Assembly: GCA_028583405.1 (NCBI GenBank)
Contig: CM053259.1
Location: 22,514,734 to 22,578,733, forward strand
From: Pogonophryne albipinna
Lineage: Eukaryota > Chordata > Actinopteri > Perciformes > Artedidraconidae
Length of the DNA: 64,000 nt
Reading direction: 5' to 3'
The notes under the pieces were generated by a model that had not been told where the DNA came from, did not search any database, and saw only the letters and a program-made list of their open reading frames with translations. Both the position numbers and the translations under genes were made by a program. Shown piece by piece: positions 1 to 26,699 of this stretch. Position 1 is the stretch's first letter. Every line of letters starts with the position of its first letter.

Positions 1-168
1 TCCCTCCATCAGTTGCTTGTGCCTGCGTGCAGGATGTCAATAGAGCCTTGAAAAGGGCATGTTGTCCTTTGTTTCGTTCAACCCTATCTGTTGTGGTTTG
101 AAGGAAGTTTCTAGGTGAATCATCTGCATTTAAGAGCTGAACAGTTACATTTAAGGGGGAGGATGTGA
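1..168. other. Unassigned sequence at left edge, possible LTR-retrotransposon remnant
   Basis: No gene is recognised. A purine run at 152-163 (AAGGGGGAGGATG) directly before TGTGATAGG resembles the polypurine tract/LTR boundary of Ty3-type elements, and the sequence after the inserted MITE continues TGTGATAGGATTTATTAG. The rest of any such element lies outside the window, so this is only suggestive. Confidence 0.2.
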
Positions 169-472
169 TAGGGCTGCTCGATTATGGCAAAAATCATAAT
201 CTCTCATAATAGTAATTGCGATTATCAAATGCGATTATTCATTGACTTTGAAAAATCAATTTATTGGAGAAAAAAAAATGTGAACAGTATGTTTTTAACA
301 GTTGATTACCCTGAACTTTAAGTATAATTCAACTGAAAAACCAAAAAATAAATATATTAAAAAAAAATAAAAAATAAAAAAAGTATCGTTTTATTTCGAT
401 TACGTTGTTTTCGTAATCGTTGCAAGCCATAATCGTAATCGCGATTAAAATATGATTAATTGAGCAGCCCTA
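169..472. mobile_element. Non-autonomous hAT-type MITE, copy 1 (304 bp)
   Basis: Terminal inverted repeats begin TAGGGCTGCTCGATTA and end GAGCAGCCCTA, with subterminal AATCATAATC-type repeats. The element is flanked by the perfect 8-bp direct repeat GGATGTGA (161-168 and 473-480), the target-site length of hAT transposases. It has no coding capacity. A related copy in the opposite orientation lies at 17584-17858. Confidence 0.85.
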
Positions 473-969
473 GGATGTGATAGGATTTATTAGTTTTTTA
501 TGTTATTGATAACAAGTTGTGTAAGGACAGATTCACATAAAAAGATTTGTTAAAAACCAGTGGCGGCTGGTGGAAAATATTTTTGGTGGGGCTGTTGATA
601 TAGTGAGTAAAAAATGTTTTTTGGGAGAAATGCCCCCTTAAATTAGGACTTCTGGTGATGTAATGGCGCGTTTCCAGTGCAGCGCGGAGCTCGCTTTAAG
701 CGTGCCGAGCCGTGCGGCGTCCGTTTTTGGTTGTGTTTCCACTTGGCCTAGTACCGGCTCGCGGGTCCTAATTCACAGTTTTTCTGGCCCCATAAAATCG
801 TGGTTCTAGGGCCAGGAACAACCAGGCTGAGTCGGGCTGAGTATGCTAAACTAGAGAGAGAACCGCTGGCAAGGGGGCTACAACTACAACAAGATGAACA
901 TATTTTACCGTGATTTAATTGTAATACATGTTTCAAAATGATGCCGAATTAACAACATACTGATACCGG

Positions 970-1506
970 TTAGTAAAAACCATGAATTAACGCTTTGACA
1001 AGTCTGCAGATAGACGGCAGGCGAAAAACCCTTTTAAAATGCGTGTTTTCTAAATGGAGCTTGGCTAAGCTAACGTTATTCTCCGACCGTCCACACTCAC
1101 AACAACGGCCTATACAGACATAAATAAACCAGCGACTGTATTCTCCATGACACAGACAGTCTGTGGTTTGTACTTGTTTAACTTTTGTAGTTTCTGAACA
1201 GATCGTATCTGTCCCCGGCTGTTTGAAGAGCAAGCATGGGAAACAAAAGACAGCATTTACCTGTTTGCATCCAGCTAGCCATGCCTTTCTGGTGTACCAG
1301 CTACGTGAGAAGCCTCGTTGATACGTTTTGTCTTTTTCACGAGCTTGCTGCGATATATACAAATCGGGTTGGTCCGGTCCAAGGTCTTTAAGCAACAGTT
1401 TATCTCCCAAACTTCTCCTTTCGAAAGGATTGGAGAGTAGCTCTTGCACGGAATTCGGTGCGGATAGAGGTCCGGCGACTCCACCTGCACACGAAGCCAT
1501 TCTCAT
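970..1506 (-). pseudogene. hAT transposase N-terminal fragment with TTF-type zinc finger
   Basis: A 178-codon minus-strand frame. Its first ~110 residues contain FERRSLGDKLLLKDLGPDQP, then REKDKTYQRGFSRSWYTRKAWL and NAVFCFPCLLFK. This is the layout of the TTF-type zinc finger found at the N-terminus of hAT transposases of the ZMYM1-like group (K.R.F...WY...WL...AFCFPC.LF). The RNase H-like catalytic core and the C-terminal dimerisation region are absent, and the last ~60 residues look unrelated to the family. It is a remnant inside the 558-3059 element and not a host gene. Confidence 0.75.
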
Positions 1507-1775
1507 CCAACTTCTGCGTCACCTTGGTCACTCACGAGTCTAAAAAACAACTCACGTCAACGCACGTAAGCAACGTGGGCGCCAACGTGAGCGCCCTCGT
1601 GACCAAAATATTTGACGGCGCTGATTGGCTGAAATTATGTTTCGGCGGCACAGTTTACTATTGAGACTTTTGCAACGTGCTGGTTGCTGCTGTTTGGCTC
1701 GGGGGCTCCTTGCACGGCGCCCGGTAATGATAAACTAATGCCACGGGCAAGGCCAGGCAGGAAACATGTGACTAA

Positions 1776-2614
1776 TGCCCCTTTCACACCAACGCGTTTT
1801 CAGCTCCGGCTCGGAGCTGGAGCCTGAAAAGAGCCGATTTTTTCTGTTCACACCGCAGCGGCGCCGCCTCTTAGCTCCGGAGTCCGGTTCACTTCCAGCT
1901 CCAAAAAATTGTCGGTCTAGAGGCAAGAGCTTCGGAGCTAAGAGGTGGCGTCGCTTACGTCTCTCTTACGTCGAGGCGTGCAGGAAACTAAACCCACCTC
2001 CCCTGAACATGGGTCGACTGTCATGCCTGCCTACAAGCAGCAGTGCTTATAAACACACTTTATAACGTCAGGCAACACTAACCAGGCTGCGTGTGGTTCT
2101 GTTTATTTGTACCTTACTTTGACCATCCGTTCACTGTTATTGATCATTGTGGAGAGCAGGCAGACGCCGGTAAAATGTGCCTGTAGAAAACGGTTTATGC
2201 CACAATAGGATAGCAATAGCATGTAGTCAGTTTAGCTTCGGTTGCTATGCTAACATCACCCATTTTATACCAGAGAAACTTTCATAACAGCGTTGTGATG
2301 CCAAACAGCGTCAATTCAGACTGACACACATTCACTTAAGGGGAACTGGGGATATGTATCAGCTGCTTGTGTGAGTCGGACAGTGAATACTTTAGAGCGG
2401 CTGCTGCAGTGTGAGCTAACCGGGAGCTAACCGGAGAATAAACTCCCGTGGAAGAGCAGCCAACACTGCAGCGGTCGGTAAATGCCGCAGAAACACATTA
2501 ATAAACAATGAACCACGGCACTCTGGAGCATAAGGTTGGAGAAGTCGTTATTCAATTTATTCTGGCTTCGTGTGATTAAAAGTAACACGGTCATCGACCC
2601 GACGCAGTTCCCCG

Positions 2615-2645
<31 letters not shown>

Positions 2646-2832
2646 GAGCGCCGTAACGCCGTTGGGGAGCAAATCAGCGATGTAAACGGTGACGTCATGA
2701 CGCAGCAGCGGCAGCACCAGTCGGGTGCTGGTCGGTGAGAACAGAGCGGGAGCAGAAAAGGGAAACCGGAGCTGAACCAGAAAAGCTCCCGCTCGGAGCT
2801 AGAAAGGGAAAAGCGCTGGTGTGAAAGCCGCA
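1776..2832. mobile_element. Nested 1.06 kb DNA element with inverted termini (PIF/Harbinger-like?)
   Basis: The left end is TGCCCCTTTCACACCAACGC and the right end GCGCTGGTGTGAAAGCCGCA, an imperfect inverted repeat. The flanks are TAA (1773-1775) and TTA (2833-2835). A related hAT copy lacks it: at 34321-34365 the same flanks are joined as GTGAC-TTA-TCAG (minus strand), so this is an insertion. A 3-bp T/A/A-type target suggests PIF/Harbinger, but the two flanking triplets differ and no transposase is present. The interior is rich in CGGAGCTGGAGC-type repeats and holds a (TTG)n run near 2615-2646. Confidence 0.7.
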
Positions 2833-3067
2833 TTATCAGTAACTTTAGACATCGTAACACAATTTTAAACGAGATTTTATTGTAGATTATACATTTTACT
2901 GATACCAATTGTATGATATTTACCTTGTTCATTAAAAATAAAAATATAAAATATATATTTAAAAAAAAAAAAAAATTAATTAATTTAATATTTTTTTAAA
3001 TATATTTTTTTGTATGTGGGAAGAGGTGGGGCGGCGCCCCTATGGGCCGGCCGCCACTGTTAAAAAC

Positions 3068-5830
3068 AATGAATCAAATATCACGGATGCCGATAACCTA
3101 AACTTTGATTTTCATGGAAAATGTACGTTCGAGGACGTAGGACCAGAAATGTTTTTAAGCTTCTTCTTGCCCCTTTTGAACATGACAGAAACTATTTGAG
3201 AAATTATTTTTTTATACCTTGAACGTTTTTTTTATTTAGCTTCTCTTTGTTATAATTATAATTATTGTTTGTTTTGTTTCTAACATGTTCAATACATTTA
3301 CTAATAATAAAACAATTTAAAACATGCAAGCCTAGCTGCAGTCAATGTTGTCTTAACTGTTTAACTGATTTACTCATTAATCTGTCAACATTCTTATTGT
3401 CAATTGAACAGTTAATGAATAACATCCCCATTCAACTCATTTATGATCAATTTGGCTAAATGTTTGTTATTTAAAAATTGTAGCATGTTGGGCTTTAGGA
3501 AAATATGATTTTGGGAACATTGGAAACAAGTGTTAGTTACAGTCTTACTTTAGTTGGCACCGAATCTTTTTTAATGTTCAGCCAATTTAACTATTCCCTT
3601 GTAAGGTGTACGTAATCAAGTTTATTTAGTTTTCAAAGTTTCAATACACTGACATAGCCACATCCCGTTACCTCGCTCTTCCGCTGCTGCTTTATGTCGC
3701 TGCATTTGATTCTTAGCTGGCTGCTGAAGTAGGAGGCAAACATACCAGGGTGGACAAACTTAACTGAGTTAAAGTGACTTTGTAGGAGGAGAGCCATTCC
3801 TCTTACCTCATCTGCGCTCTAATCACAGCCTTTATTTTGTCACTCAGTGAGCCTGCCATTAAAACCACATGCTGGCTTTAGATATCCCTGTCGTCCTTCT
3901 CTTCACCGGCATGGAAGAATAGAACAACAGAAAGGACTAATTTCTCTAAATGGAGGCTATTCTGCTTTATAATCCTTCCCCATTTCATGAGTCACTCGCT
4001 CCCCTCCCCCCCCTGTCATTTCTGACATTGGTACAGTCCATAAATAGACACCTGGCTGCCATAGAGAGACTGTAACCAGAATAATACAGAATCAAGCATT
4101 TGGATGTGTCAAAGACAGATTACAGAATGGAAAAGACATGGAGGGAGTAATGTTGCTGTGTGGGAGTATAAACAGAGGGGCAGAGAGAGAAAAGCAGGGA
4201 GCCGAGAGGAAAACCAACTGTGAACATATTTGTCTATTTTTTGTTCAGGCACGCATTGCATTTAGGCTTTTTGATGATAAACATGGTGATTGAAAATCAG
4301 CCCTGTGTAATCTCCTGAATCTGTACGTTGGTCTATTGCTAAGGGTTATTGTTTTTGAAGAGGAGATTGTGTCTGTCATACATTAAGTGAAGTGTTGGAA
4401 GTGGAAGAATATTAAAAAGGTGGAACTAAGCCACCTTCAGCTCAATTTGGACCACATGTTTCTGCATAACCAATATGCACATAGAAGGCCTTCTTCCTAC
4501 TGCTTTCCTTTCTCCGATTTTGTTACCAGACATACCAAACATGGACTTTGTTTCTGCATTCAAAGGCCAATTTAGCCTTGTGCTTACACTTTCAGAGCAC
4601 AGTCACGACCGATCACAGACACGACATACCCAGTGAAAACATAGTGCTGATGGAAAACAGATCATCTATCAGAGATGCAGACGGTGTCCTCCTTTCTCAG
4701 CCGAAAGCAGACGTCTTACGATGGCGATCACAATGCAGATAGTTAAGGTTACCTAGAGACATAGAAAGACTCCAACTACTAATTATCTCGTATACCAATC
4801 AGCACCTCTCTTTTATTTCATAGATTGATTTATTGTTTGATCTGAGTTAAGTCTATACAGCTGTTGCATTTTTTTCAACAGCCAGATTGAGCGTTTTAAA
4901 TGTGAATACCTATTGATGGCATTATCTGTGTCTGACTTGAACAGCCACAAAAGAAAAACTGCTCTGAGTCGTCGTCATGCCTACATTGTTGTGGATGTTT
5001 TGATATCTTGGTATGAATTCCCCGTCTTACATATTTCTTTCTGTTGCTGTAGCTATTATTCGCTTCTCCCTACTCTCGTCTGCTGCAGCACAGCAGTGTC
5101 TCATAGGCGGCAGCAAACGCTTTCTTTCAGCGCACAGATGAAGAATTGAAATCACTTTGACAGCAAGAACATAAGGAAAAGGAGAAACAGAAACATTTGA
5201 AGTTTAATAGCAACGCTACAGGCAAACAAGGTGAGTGGCTAAAAGACAAGAGAGAGAAGTTAAAATGCAGACAGTGTAAATGCTGTGATGGATGGTCAGG
5301 CCTCTCAAAAATAACAAGGGGGGGGGGGGGGAGAGATGGAGGGAGGTGTTTATTTCACCATGAGTACATTTTAGCCAAAGCCTTTTTGGTCCGTCTCTGT
5401 TTTAAGAAATGGAGATGTACAGCCAGTTGAACAGGCTTCTAAATTCAGCTGGGCCACTTTTATTTGTACAGTAATTCAACAGTGAAGCCAGCAAGGTCCT
5501 ATGTGTGGGTGATTTTTCGATTTGATCAAGTTTAGAATAGGCTGGTACTGCAGAGGTGTGTGTCTGGAGAGGGAAGAGAGGGGAGAGCGAGAGGGGAGGA
5601 CAGACTTATGACACTTTGGAGAATTCAATTGATGCCTGCAGCACTTTCACAACTGCACTGGCACTGACTGTTTACTGACATTTTTATCAGGGTACCAAAT
5701 AATCGAAGCTTGGTTGCAAGACGTGAATGCGTGTGTGTGTGTATATGCCTTTTCAAATGCACAACAATATTTGCTGTGTGTCAATAATCATGCATTGTGT
5801 GTTTTTATACAATATACATTTTTCCCATAG
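3068..5830. other. Region upstream of the hycc1 start exon
   Basis: About 2.8 kb of mostly unique AT-rich sequence, with a G-run at 5319-5331 and short CA/GT tracts. A noncoding first exon of hycc1 may lie here or further left. I could not pick a donor site or promoter with confidence. Confidence 0.4.
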
Positions 5831-5861
5831 GTAGAGGTGACTCCACTGCAGATGAGGGAAC

Positions 5862-20669
<14,808 letters not shown>

Positions 20670-22254
20670 ACCCTTTGTGACTCCTGACTACCTGATCCCT
20701 CTCAATCCGGTGACCCTGTACTTGTGAACAGGAACTCCAAGCCATGCCAACTCACATTAGACCACAACAGCATTCAAACACTCCCACTGGGTGTCTTGTC
20801 ACTCCATTTTGATGTATTTGGTTCTCTGTGCTCCAGAGCAGCCTGCCGCCGTGCTCCTCTCCTGATGAAGGCGGGGGGTCAGAGATGTCACTTCCTGCTT
20901 GACTGATTTTTAGCAGTGCATTGTTGCTGTGAAATCATGCCAGGACAAAACTGCACTCCGTCCCAGAGCAGTCTGTCTGGGTGCACTTAAAACATATACA
21001 CAACTAAAAACTGCAGAAAAGTATCTGGAAAATATTTTAATCGGCATTTGTTGCCCTGCATGGCTTTTCCATACGTCCATCCTGATATTGCCCAGGTTGG
21101 TCGGAGAGCAAATGTTAAGTATGTGTGAGTATGTTTGAGTGTGTGTACTGTATGTGTGTATGTTCAATTTTTAGAATAAAGGCGGCTGATTGATAAAATG
21201 AACAAGGTATGATTCTCCGAGATGAAACACATTTTTCTATTTTTTTCAAATGACATCCTTTTCCATAGCAATACAAATCTGTGTTTTTCCATCTTTTGGG
21301 ACAATTACACAACCTCTCTTCATTCACACTTCTTTTGTAAACATCTACAGCAGTGTTCCTTTTTAAAGATAATCTGCATTCTTCCTTAAAATGTCAGAAG
21401 AAATGACCACTAAATAATCAAACAGTATGATACGATTTGGGTTTTAATGTTTACAATCGCACAGTATTGTCATCATAATGGAGAAGCAATATTTGTGTCC
21501 TTCCCTCCCACTCCTCTAGCACCTTCTTGAATTGCTGTTGGCAGAAAAATCCAACTTCTAACAAATGACGAAGATGATTTGGTGTGTGATTTGTGAAGTA
21601 TTGAAATTTGCACTTGAAAGAACAAACAAGTTGTGTTTTCAACTTTGGTATTTTCTTATGATGAACAAAAGAGGTTTGACTCAACTGTGGTATTTTCCTG
21701 TGAGAGAGATGTGCTTTGTTGCTCCGTATATACATGAAGTCCACCTACATGCACAAAGATAAAATAATCCGATGCCCCTGACTCAAGAAGTTTAAAACTC
21801 GACCAAAACTGTAACTGAACCTCCTCCTGTGTGTTCTGCAGTGGGAAGGTGTGTGTGGGCAACAAGGCATCTTTCCTCTTCTCTGATCCACCCACCATTC
21901 CAGCTGTCAGTAGTTATTTGGTGATGTGTTTCCTGTGTCCCTCCATCATCATCCCTTCACAAGAAATGGTGATATCTTGTACCAATAATGTAATTAAACT
22001 CCACCCATTTGTTACCTTTGATGTCCTAAATTGAGCTGCGCCTCCCTCAAGCAATATGTGTTCTGTCGTCTGTACTAGAGCTGTCGAGTGTCCATAGCTT
22101 TGGGGGGACATTAACAATCACATTGTTTCTGTGTGGGTTTACAGGATGTGGATGGGTGAGCTCTTGTTGTACATCATACTGTTGTACTAAAGTTGGTTAA
22201 AATTGGCCTTTCTATGTCTGAATATAACTCACTGCTACATCTTCTGGGAATAAA
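20670..22254 (+). other. hycc1 3' UTR and candidate poly(A) signals
   Basis: Noncoding sequence follows the hycc1 stop. AATAAA occurs at 21175-21180 (in TTAGAATAAAGG) and at 22249-22254 (in GGGAATAAAGTG); either could end the transcript, giving a 3' UTR of about 0.5 or 1.6 kb. No other gene is visible here; short open frames in the stretch lack family features. Confidence 0.5.
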
Positions 22255-23449
22255 GTGTTTCTATATTTCACTTGTGTGCTCAGTTATTACTCTTAAATGA
22301 ATTGTATAATTAAAATGGTGTAAGAGGCTTATTGATTTATCAAAATCAGGGATACATTTGTGGCAACATTCCACTATAATTACGTACATTATAAATGCAC
22401 AATCATTAATTGTGTTGCACTTATTAATTATTAGGGAATATATTTAAGGTTTATTTATTTATTGGAGTGCAGGGGGGGGGGGGGAACTAAATTGGTAGTG
22501 TGTATTTTGTCCTTTCAAACCACATATTTCACCTTGAGTCGAGAGAGAGAGAGCAATAATGTCTCTTCATATACAGATTAAGTCGGCTTTTTTTGTATTG
22601 TATAAACATAAAGTATGCATTTCAACAAAACACAGGAAATGACTAAACTAAATTCATAGTAAACTCATACACATTATTTAATTAAAGTGTGTCCTGGCTG
22701 CTCATATTGGGCTATAGCAGAGACATAAATCCAGCGTTTATTTCCCAAAACAAAATCATGCAATACATGGGATGTACACGGAAATATACATCACAACACC
22801 ATGGGCGTCACTTTGTTAGAAAAAGTGATGTGGACAATTTCTCCAGATTCAACATCAGCATAGCAGGAGACAGAAGATGTCCCTCCCCTGGGTGATGAAC
22901 CTCGAGCACCTGCATGACAAACCGATGCAGATCTCTGGACCACCAATGTGTTTTTAGAACAATGAATGCCCAACTATGCGTCTTGCTTTGATGTGATTTT
23001 GAGTGAATTTATTCCTGTATGCACACAACGAGCACACAGATATGGAGGACAGAACATGACATAAGTAACAAATAAAGGAATAAATAAATACAAGAATAAA
23101 TAAATGTGAAAAGAAACTGAACTAAATAAATGTGGAAATAAATAAATGAATGTATACATAAAAAAATAAAAGTTGAGAATAAAACAGAACACACACATTA
23201 TATATCTTTATATGTATTTCTACATTTATTGTCACTTACATTTATATTTTTATTAATTTCTGTGTCGTGTTTCACAATTTGTTCGTACTTTCACTTGCTC
23301 TGAAAGTTGCACGTGTCTTTAACCATATCTTTGAGTTGCTCTCATATTTTATTTCACTTCCTCCTCAAAATATAAATCATGTTCACTCACAAAATCAGTC
23401 CTGCGAGCGAGCGAGGTCACAAAGGTTATAAGGTTATAAACATAGACTG

Positions 23450-23488
<39 letters not shown>

Positions 23489-23493
23489 TGGGT
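22255..23493. other. hycc1-tomm7 intergenic, low-complexity
   Basis: No gene seen. It contains a G-run near 22471-22482, (GA)n near 22541, an AAAT-rich tract at 23065-23165 and an (AT)n tract at 23454-23486. Confidence 0.6.
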
Positions 23494-24328
23494 TATATAC
23501 ACTGAACAAAAATATAAATGCAACAATTTTGTTTTTGCTCCCATTTTTCATGAGATGAACTCAAAGATCTAAAACATTTTTTATATACACAAAATAACCA
23601 TTTCTCTCAAATATTGTTCACAAATCTGAAAAAATCTGTGATAGTGAGCACTTCTCCTTTGCCGAGATAATCCATCCCACCTCACAGGTGTGGCATATCA
23701 AGATGCTGATTAGACAGCATGATTATTGCACAGGTGTGCCTTAGGCTGGCCACAATAAAAGGCCACTCTGAAACGTGCATTTTTGCTTTATTGGGGGGGT
23801 CTGGGGGGGTCCGAAAACCAGTCAGTATCTGGTGTGAGGGGTAGGGGTAGGGTTGTGTTGTGAATCGAGTGGCCTGTGTTCATCGTCCATAACATACGCC
23901 TGCCCATACCATAACCCCACCACCACCATGGGCCACTCGATTCACAACATTACCCTAACCCTAACCCTAACCCTAACCCTAACCCTCACACCAGATACTG
24001 ACTGGTTTTCGGACCCCCCAAACCCCCCCAATAAAGCAAAAATGCACGTTTCAGAGTGGCCTTTTATTGTGGCCAGCCTAAGGCACACCTGTGCAATAAT
24101 CATGCTGTCTAATCAGCATCTTGATATGCCACACCTGTGAGGTGGGATGGATTATCTCGGCAAAGGAGAAGTGCTCACTATCACAGATTTTTTCAGATTT
24201 GTGAACAATATTTGAGAGAAATGGTTATTTTGTGTTTATAGAAAATGTTTTAGATCTTTGAGTTCATCTCATGAAAAATGGGAGCAAAAACAAAAGTGTT
24301 GCGTTTATATTTTTGTTCAGTGTATATA
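23494..24328. mobile_element. Palindromic (foldback) element with telomere-type repeats
   Basis: Two arms of about 381 bp (23494-23874) and 398 bp (23931-24328) are near-perfect reverse complements around a 56-nt spacer. The tips read TATATACACTGAACAAAAAT and ATTTTTGTTCAGTGTATATA. The right arm has five uninterrupted CCCTAA units plus CCCT (23953-23986); the left arm has only GGGGTAGGGGTAGGGTT. The tip sequence is a widespread fish repeat, probably a TA-flanked non-autonomous DNA element. It is non-coding and lies about 175 bp upstream of the tomm7 ATG. Confidence 0.8.
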
Positions 24329-24503
24329 TAAAAAAGATATAAACAACGTATTAAAGCACTCCTCATGGCAGTCGCAGTTACACGTGTGTCCACTAGATCG
24401 CGACCAATGACAGAAGGACTGTCAGTTATTAGCCGGGTCCTTACGTCACTTCCGCTTCCTTGTCCTTGGTGGTTGCAGCATCCTCGCTGTTCAGGATAAA
24501 CAC

Positions 24504-26699
24504 ATGGCTAAACTGAGCAAAGAGTCCAAACAGCGACTGCAGCAGCTGTTCCAGTGCGGCCAGTTCGTTATCCGATGGGGTTTCATCCCAACCGTGTTGT
24601 ACCTCGGTCAGTATCCCAACGGGAGCAGGGGGGAGACGGCTGGATGAGGAGATGTGCCTCGCTAACATTAGCCGGTTAGCTTAGCACACTAGCCCTCAAC
24701 AAGAGCTAGCTTAGTGTTTTTCCTCCCGAGGTTGCGTTAGTAGTTATACGTTTATGGTTTAAACCAATTAAGCTAATGATTGACACCCTTTATAGGAAGT
24801 ATAAAATATAAGACCACAGGGTTCGAATCCCAATGTGGTTTGACTAGTAATACATTATTTGGTTCTGTATCATTCATCTAACATTAAAGGTTTGATGTCT
24901 TTGAAGTAGTTGGTAGACTTTGAGTAGCCCCCTCTGGACGAGTTATACAATGCATGTGATGTATTGCATATTGATGAGTGTCATGGTGTGTGTGTGAAAG
25001 TCATGATGGCATGGGAAAACTGCTGAATCAAAGCAGGGAATCCAAGCATCTCATGAATGCAAGCTGTAAACATGTTAAAAGCAAGCTGTGGTGGTTATTG
25101 TATGTAGGACTTAGTATGTGAGTGAAGGAGCGATTTATTTTTAAATGGCCTTCTCTATGATCGTGGGGACTGTGCAATGTTCTTAGGGAACACAATTATC
25201 AAAAACGTGTGACCTTGAGGTAGTTGTGCAAAGTCCTTGTACTTACAAGAGTGTTATACCAGGCATTCCTGATGATTTGGTCTTAAATGCCTGGTGCACT
25301 GAAATACCTGGTTGTGGTTTTTGGAGTCAAGATGGGGAAGTGGAGACTTTAGCATGTGTGACCTCACTGCTGGTGGAGAATCTTCTCTGACTTCAGCATT
25401 TTGGAAACACCAGCTGATGACATACTTTCTCCCCTCGTTTTCCTTTATTTCTTAACCTTTTTGTTGCATCTCTTGCAACGCATTTATATATTAAGGGCAG
25501 AATTATCTTTGTTTGAACATGTCATTTATTGCTGATGTGTAACCAACATCAGTTATAACGTTTCATATCCAGGCAATCATGATCTGAGTGTAAAAACTGC
25601 TTAATTGATAATTAATCAACAATAAATGTTGATTCATTTGTAAAATATAAATGCCTAACGCTCTTGGTTTCAGTTTTTCTGAAGTGCGCTCCAATGATAA
25701 TAATCCACTGTGGTGATAGTTATGTAAGATTTCCAAGAGGAGGCTTGATTCAGTTTTCTAAGAAACACATTTTCCCCAAGAAACAGTTGCACCACATTTA
25801 TTTCCTTTCTGTGAATGAAGCTAAAAACAATACACACACACCCTTCTGTGTGTGTGAGGCAGAGATTGTGAGTCAGATGTGGGGGTTGTACGCTTTTTGC
25901 TGCAAGGATGCTGTTAAATGAAACTGGAGTGTGTTGCAATGGCCCAGTGAAACTTGCTGTTATTTTAAGGTGCATAGGCACAATTTGATGTATTTTATTC
26001 CAAGCTGTGGGCCATTATAATTGACTACATGCCTTTTTTTTTTAACTAGATGCTTATAGAAAGTCTTAATGGACATTTAAGACTCACACATTTACTTCAT
26101 ATTTCTTTTCAAAAATTCAAACCATGCTTAAAATCATCTGTATGTGTTTGATGTACAGGTTTTAAACGAGGAGCAGATCCAGGAATGCCTGAACCCAATG
26201 TCTTAAGGTGAGGACGTATTAGTGTGAGATTGTTGCTTCATCTCAAATCATGTGTTTTCAGATAAATGTGATGCTTAAAGGGAGATCTTACAGCGCAGAC
26301 ATATTTGCGTAAGTAGAGTAGTTGGGCTAGCTGTCAAATAAGTTTTGAACTTTTATAATGAATACAAATAATGATGTTAAGACAGAAAAAAAACACCAAG
26401 AATCATGAAATCCAATCATTAGCTTGTTGTAAACAAACATCTACTCTACATTTCCTTCTCTTTTATGAACAAACTGTCCTCGCCTAAACACTTGGAGCAT
26501 TTGACACCTGTAACGGGATTCCTGGGTATCCTTAATAAGGTGTAAAAGGATCCATGGATTAAAAAGACATGTCTAATGTTACAATCAATATTTTTGGACG
26601 ACTAGCTCTCGGAAGTTGTTGTTTTTTCTTCAATTGTTGTCCTTTTTAAAATCTGCTTGATCCTTTACTTTTCTCCTCTGTAGTTTGCTTTGGGGTTGA
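24504..26699 (+). CDS. tomm7: TOM7, small subunit of the mitochondrial outer-membrane translocase; complete
   Basis: Three coding exons, 24504-24606, 26159-26207 and 26684-26699, all with GT/AG borders, join in phase to 168 nt, which is 55 residues plus TGA and equals the family's usual length. The N-terminus MAKLSKESKQRLQQLF is the cytosolic/amphipathic part. FVIRWGFIPTVLYLGFKRG carries the single membrane helix with its conserved proline. The end is DPGMPEPNVLSLLWG. TOM7 sits in the outer mitochondrial membrane, modulates assembly of the TOM complex around TOM40 and helps stabilise PINK1 on depolarised mitochondria. The last coding exon is only 16 nt. AATAAA at 27062-27067 is the likely poly(A) signal. 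The next gene, il6, points toward it, so the two transcripts converge. Confidence 0.97.
24607..26158 (+). other. tomm7 intron 1
   Basis: A 1.55 kb intron bounded by GGTCAGT and TGTACAG. It is mostly AT-rich unique sequence. A tRNA B-box-like word lies at 24820-24830 but has no A-box. I see no other gene or clear repeat. Confidence 0.7.

Larger units (their letters stand above)
558..3059. mobile_element. hAT DNA transposon, 2.5 kb, with perfect 8-bp target duplication
   Basis: The ends are CAGTGGCGGCTGG and CCGGCCGCCACTG, short inverted repeats of the hAT type. The 8-bp duplication TTAAAAAC is at 550-557 and 3060-3067. The body holds an N-terminal transposase fragment on the minus strand (970-1506) and a nested 1057-bp element (1776-2832). 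The rest of the transposase is missing, so the copy is defective. Sequence related to its right half and to one terminus recurs, inverted, at 34259-35483. Confidence 0.9.

Noticed and set aside
21831..22034. Possible extra exon after a CTGCAG acceptor in the hycc1 3' region
   Set aside because: It follows the hycc1 stop codon, has no family similarity that I recognise and no paired donor in phase.
23853..24140. 95-codon frame across the palindrome
   Set aside because: It translates the telomere-type repeat (TLTLTLTLT) and foldback arms; not a gene.
24820..24830. tRNA-type B-box GGTTCGAATCC
   Set aside because: No A-box, no cloverleaf and no SINE tail upstream or downstream; likely chance, or a very decayed tRNA-derived piece.
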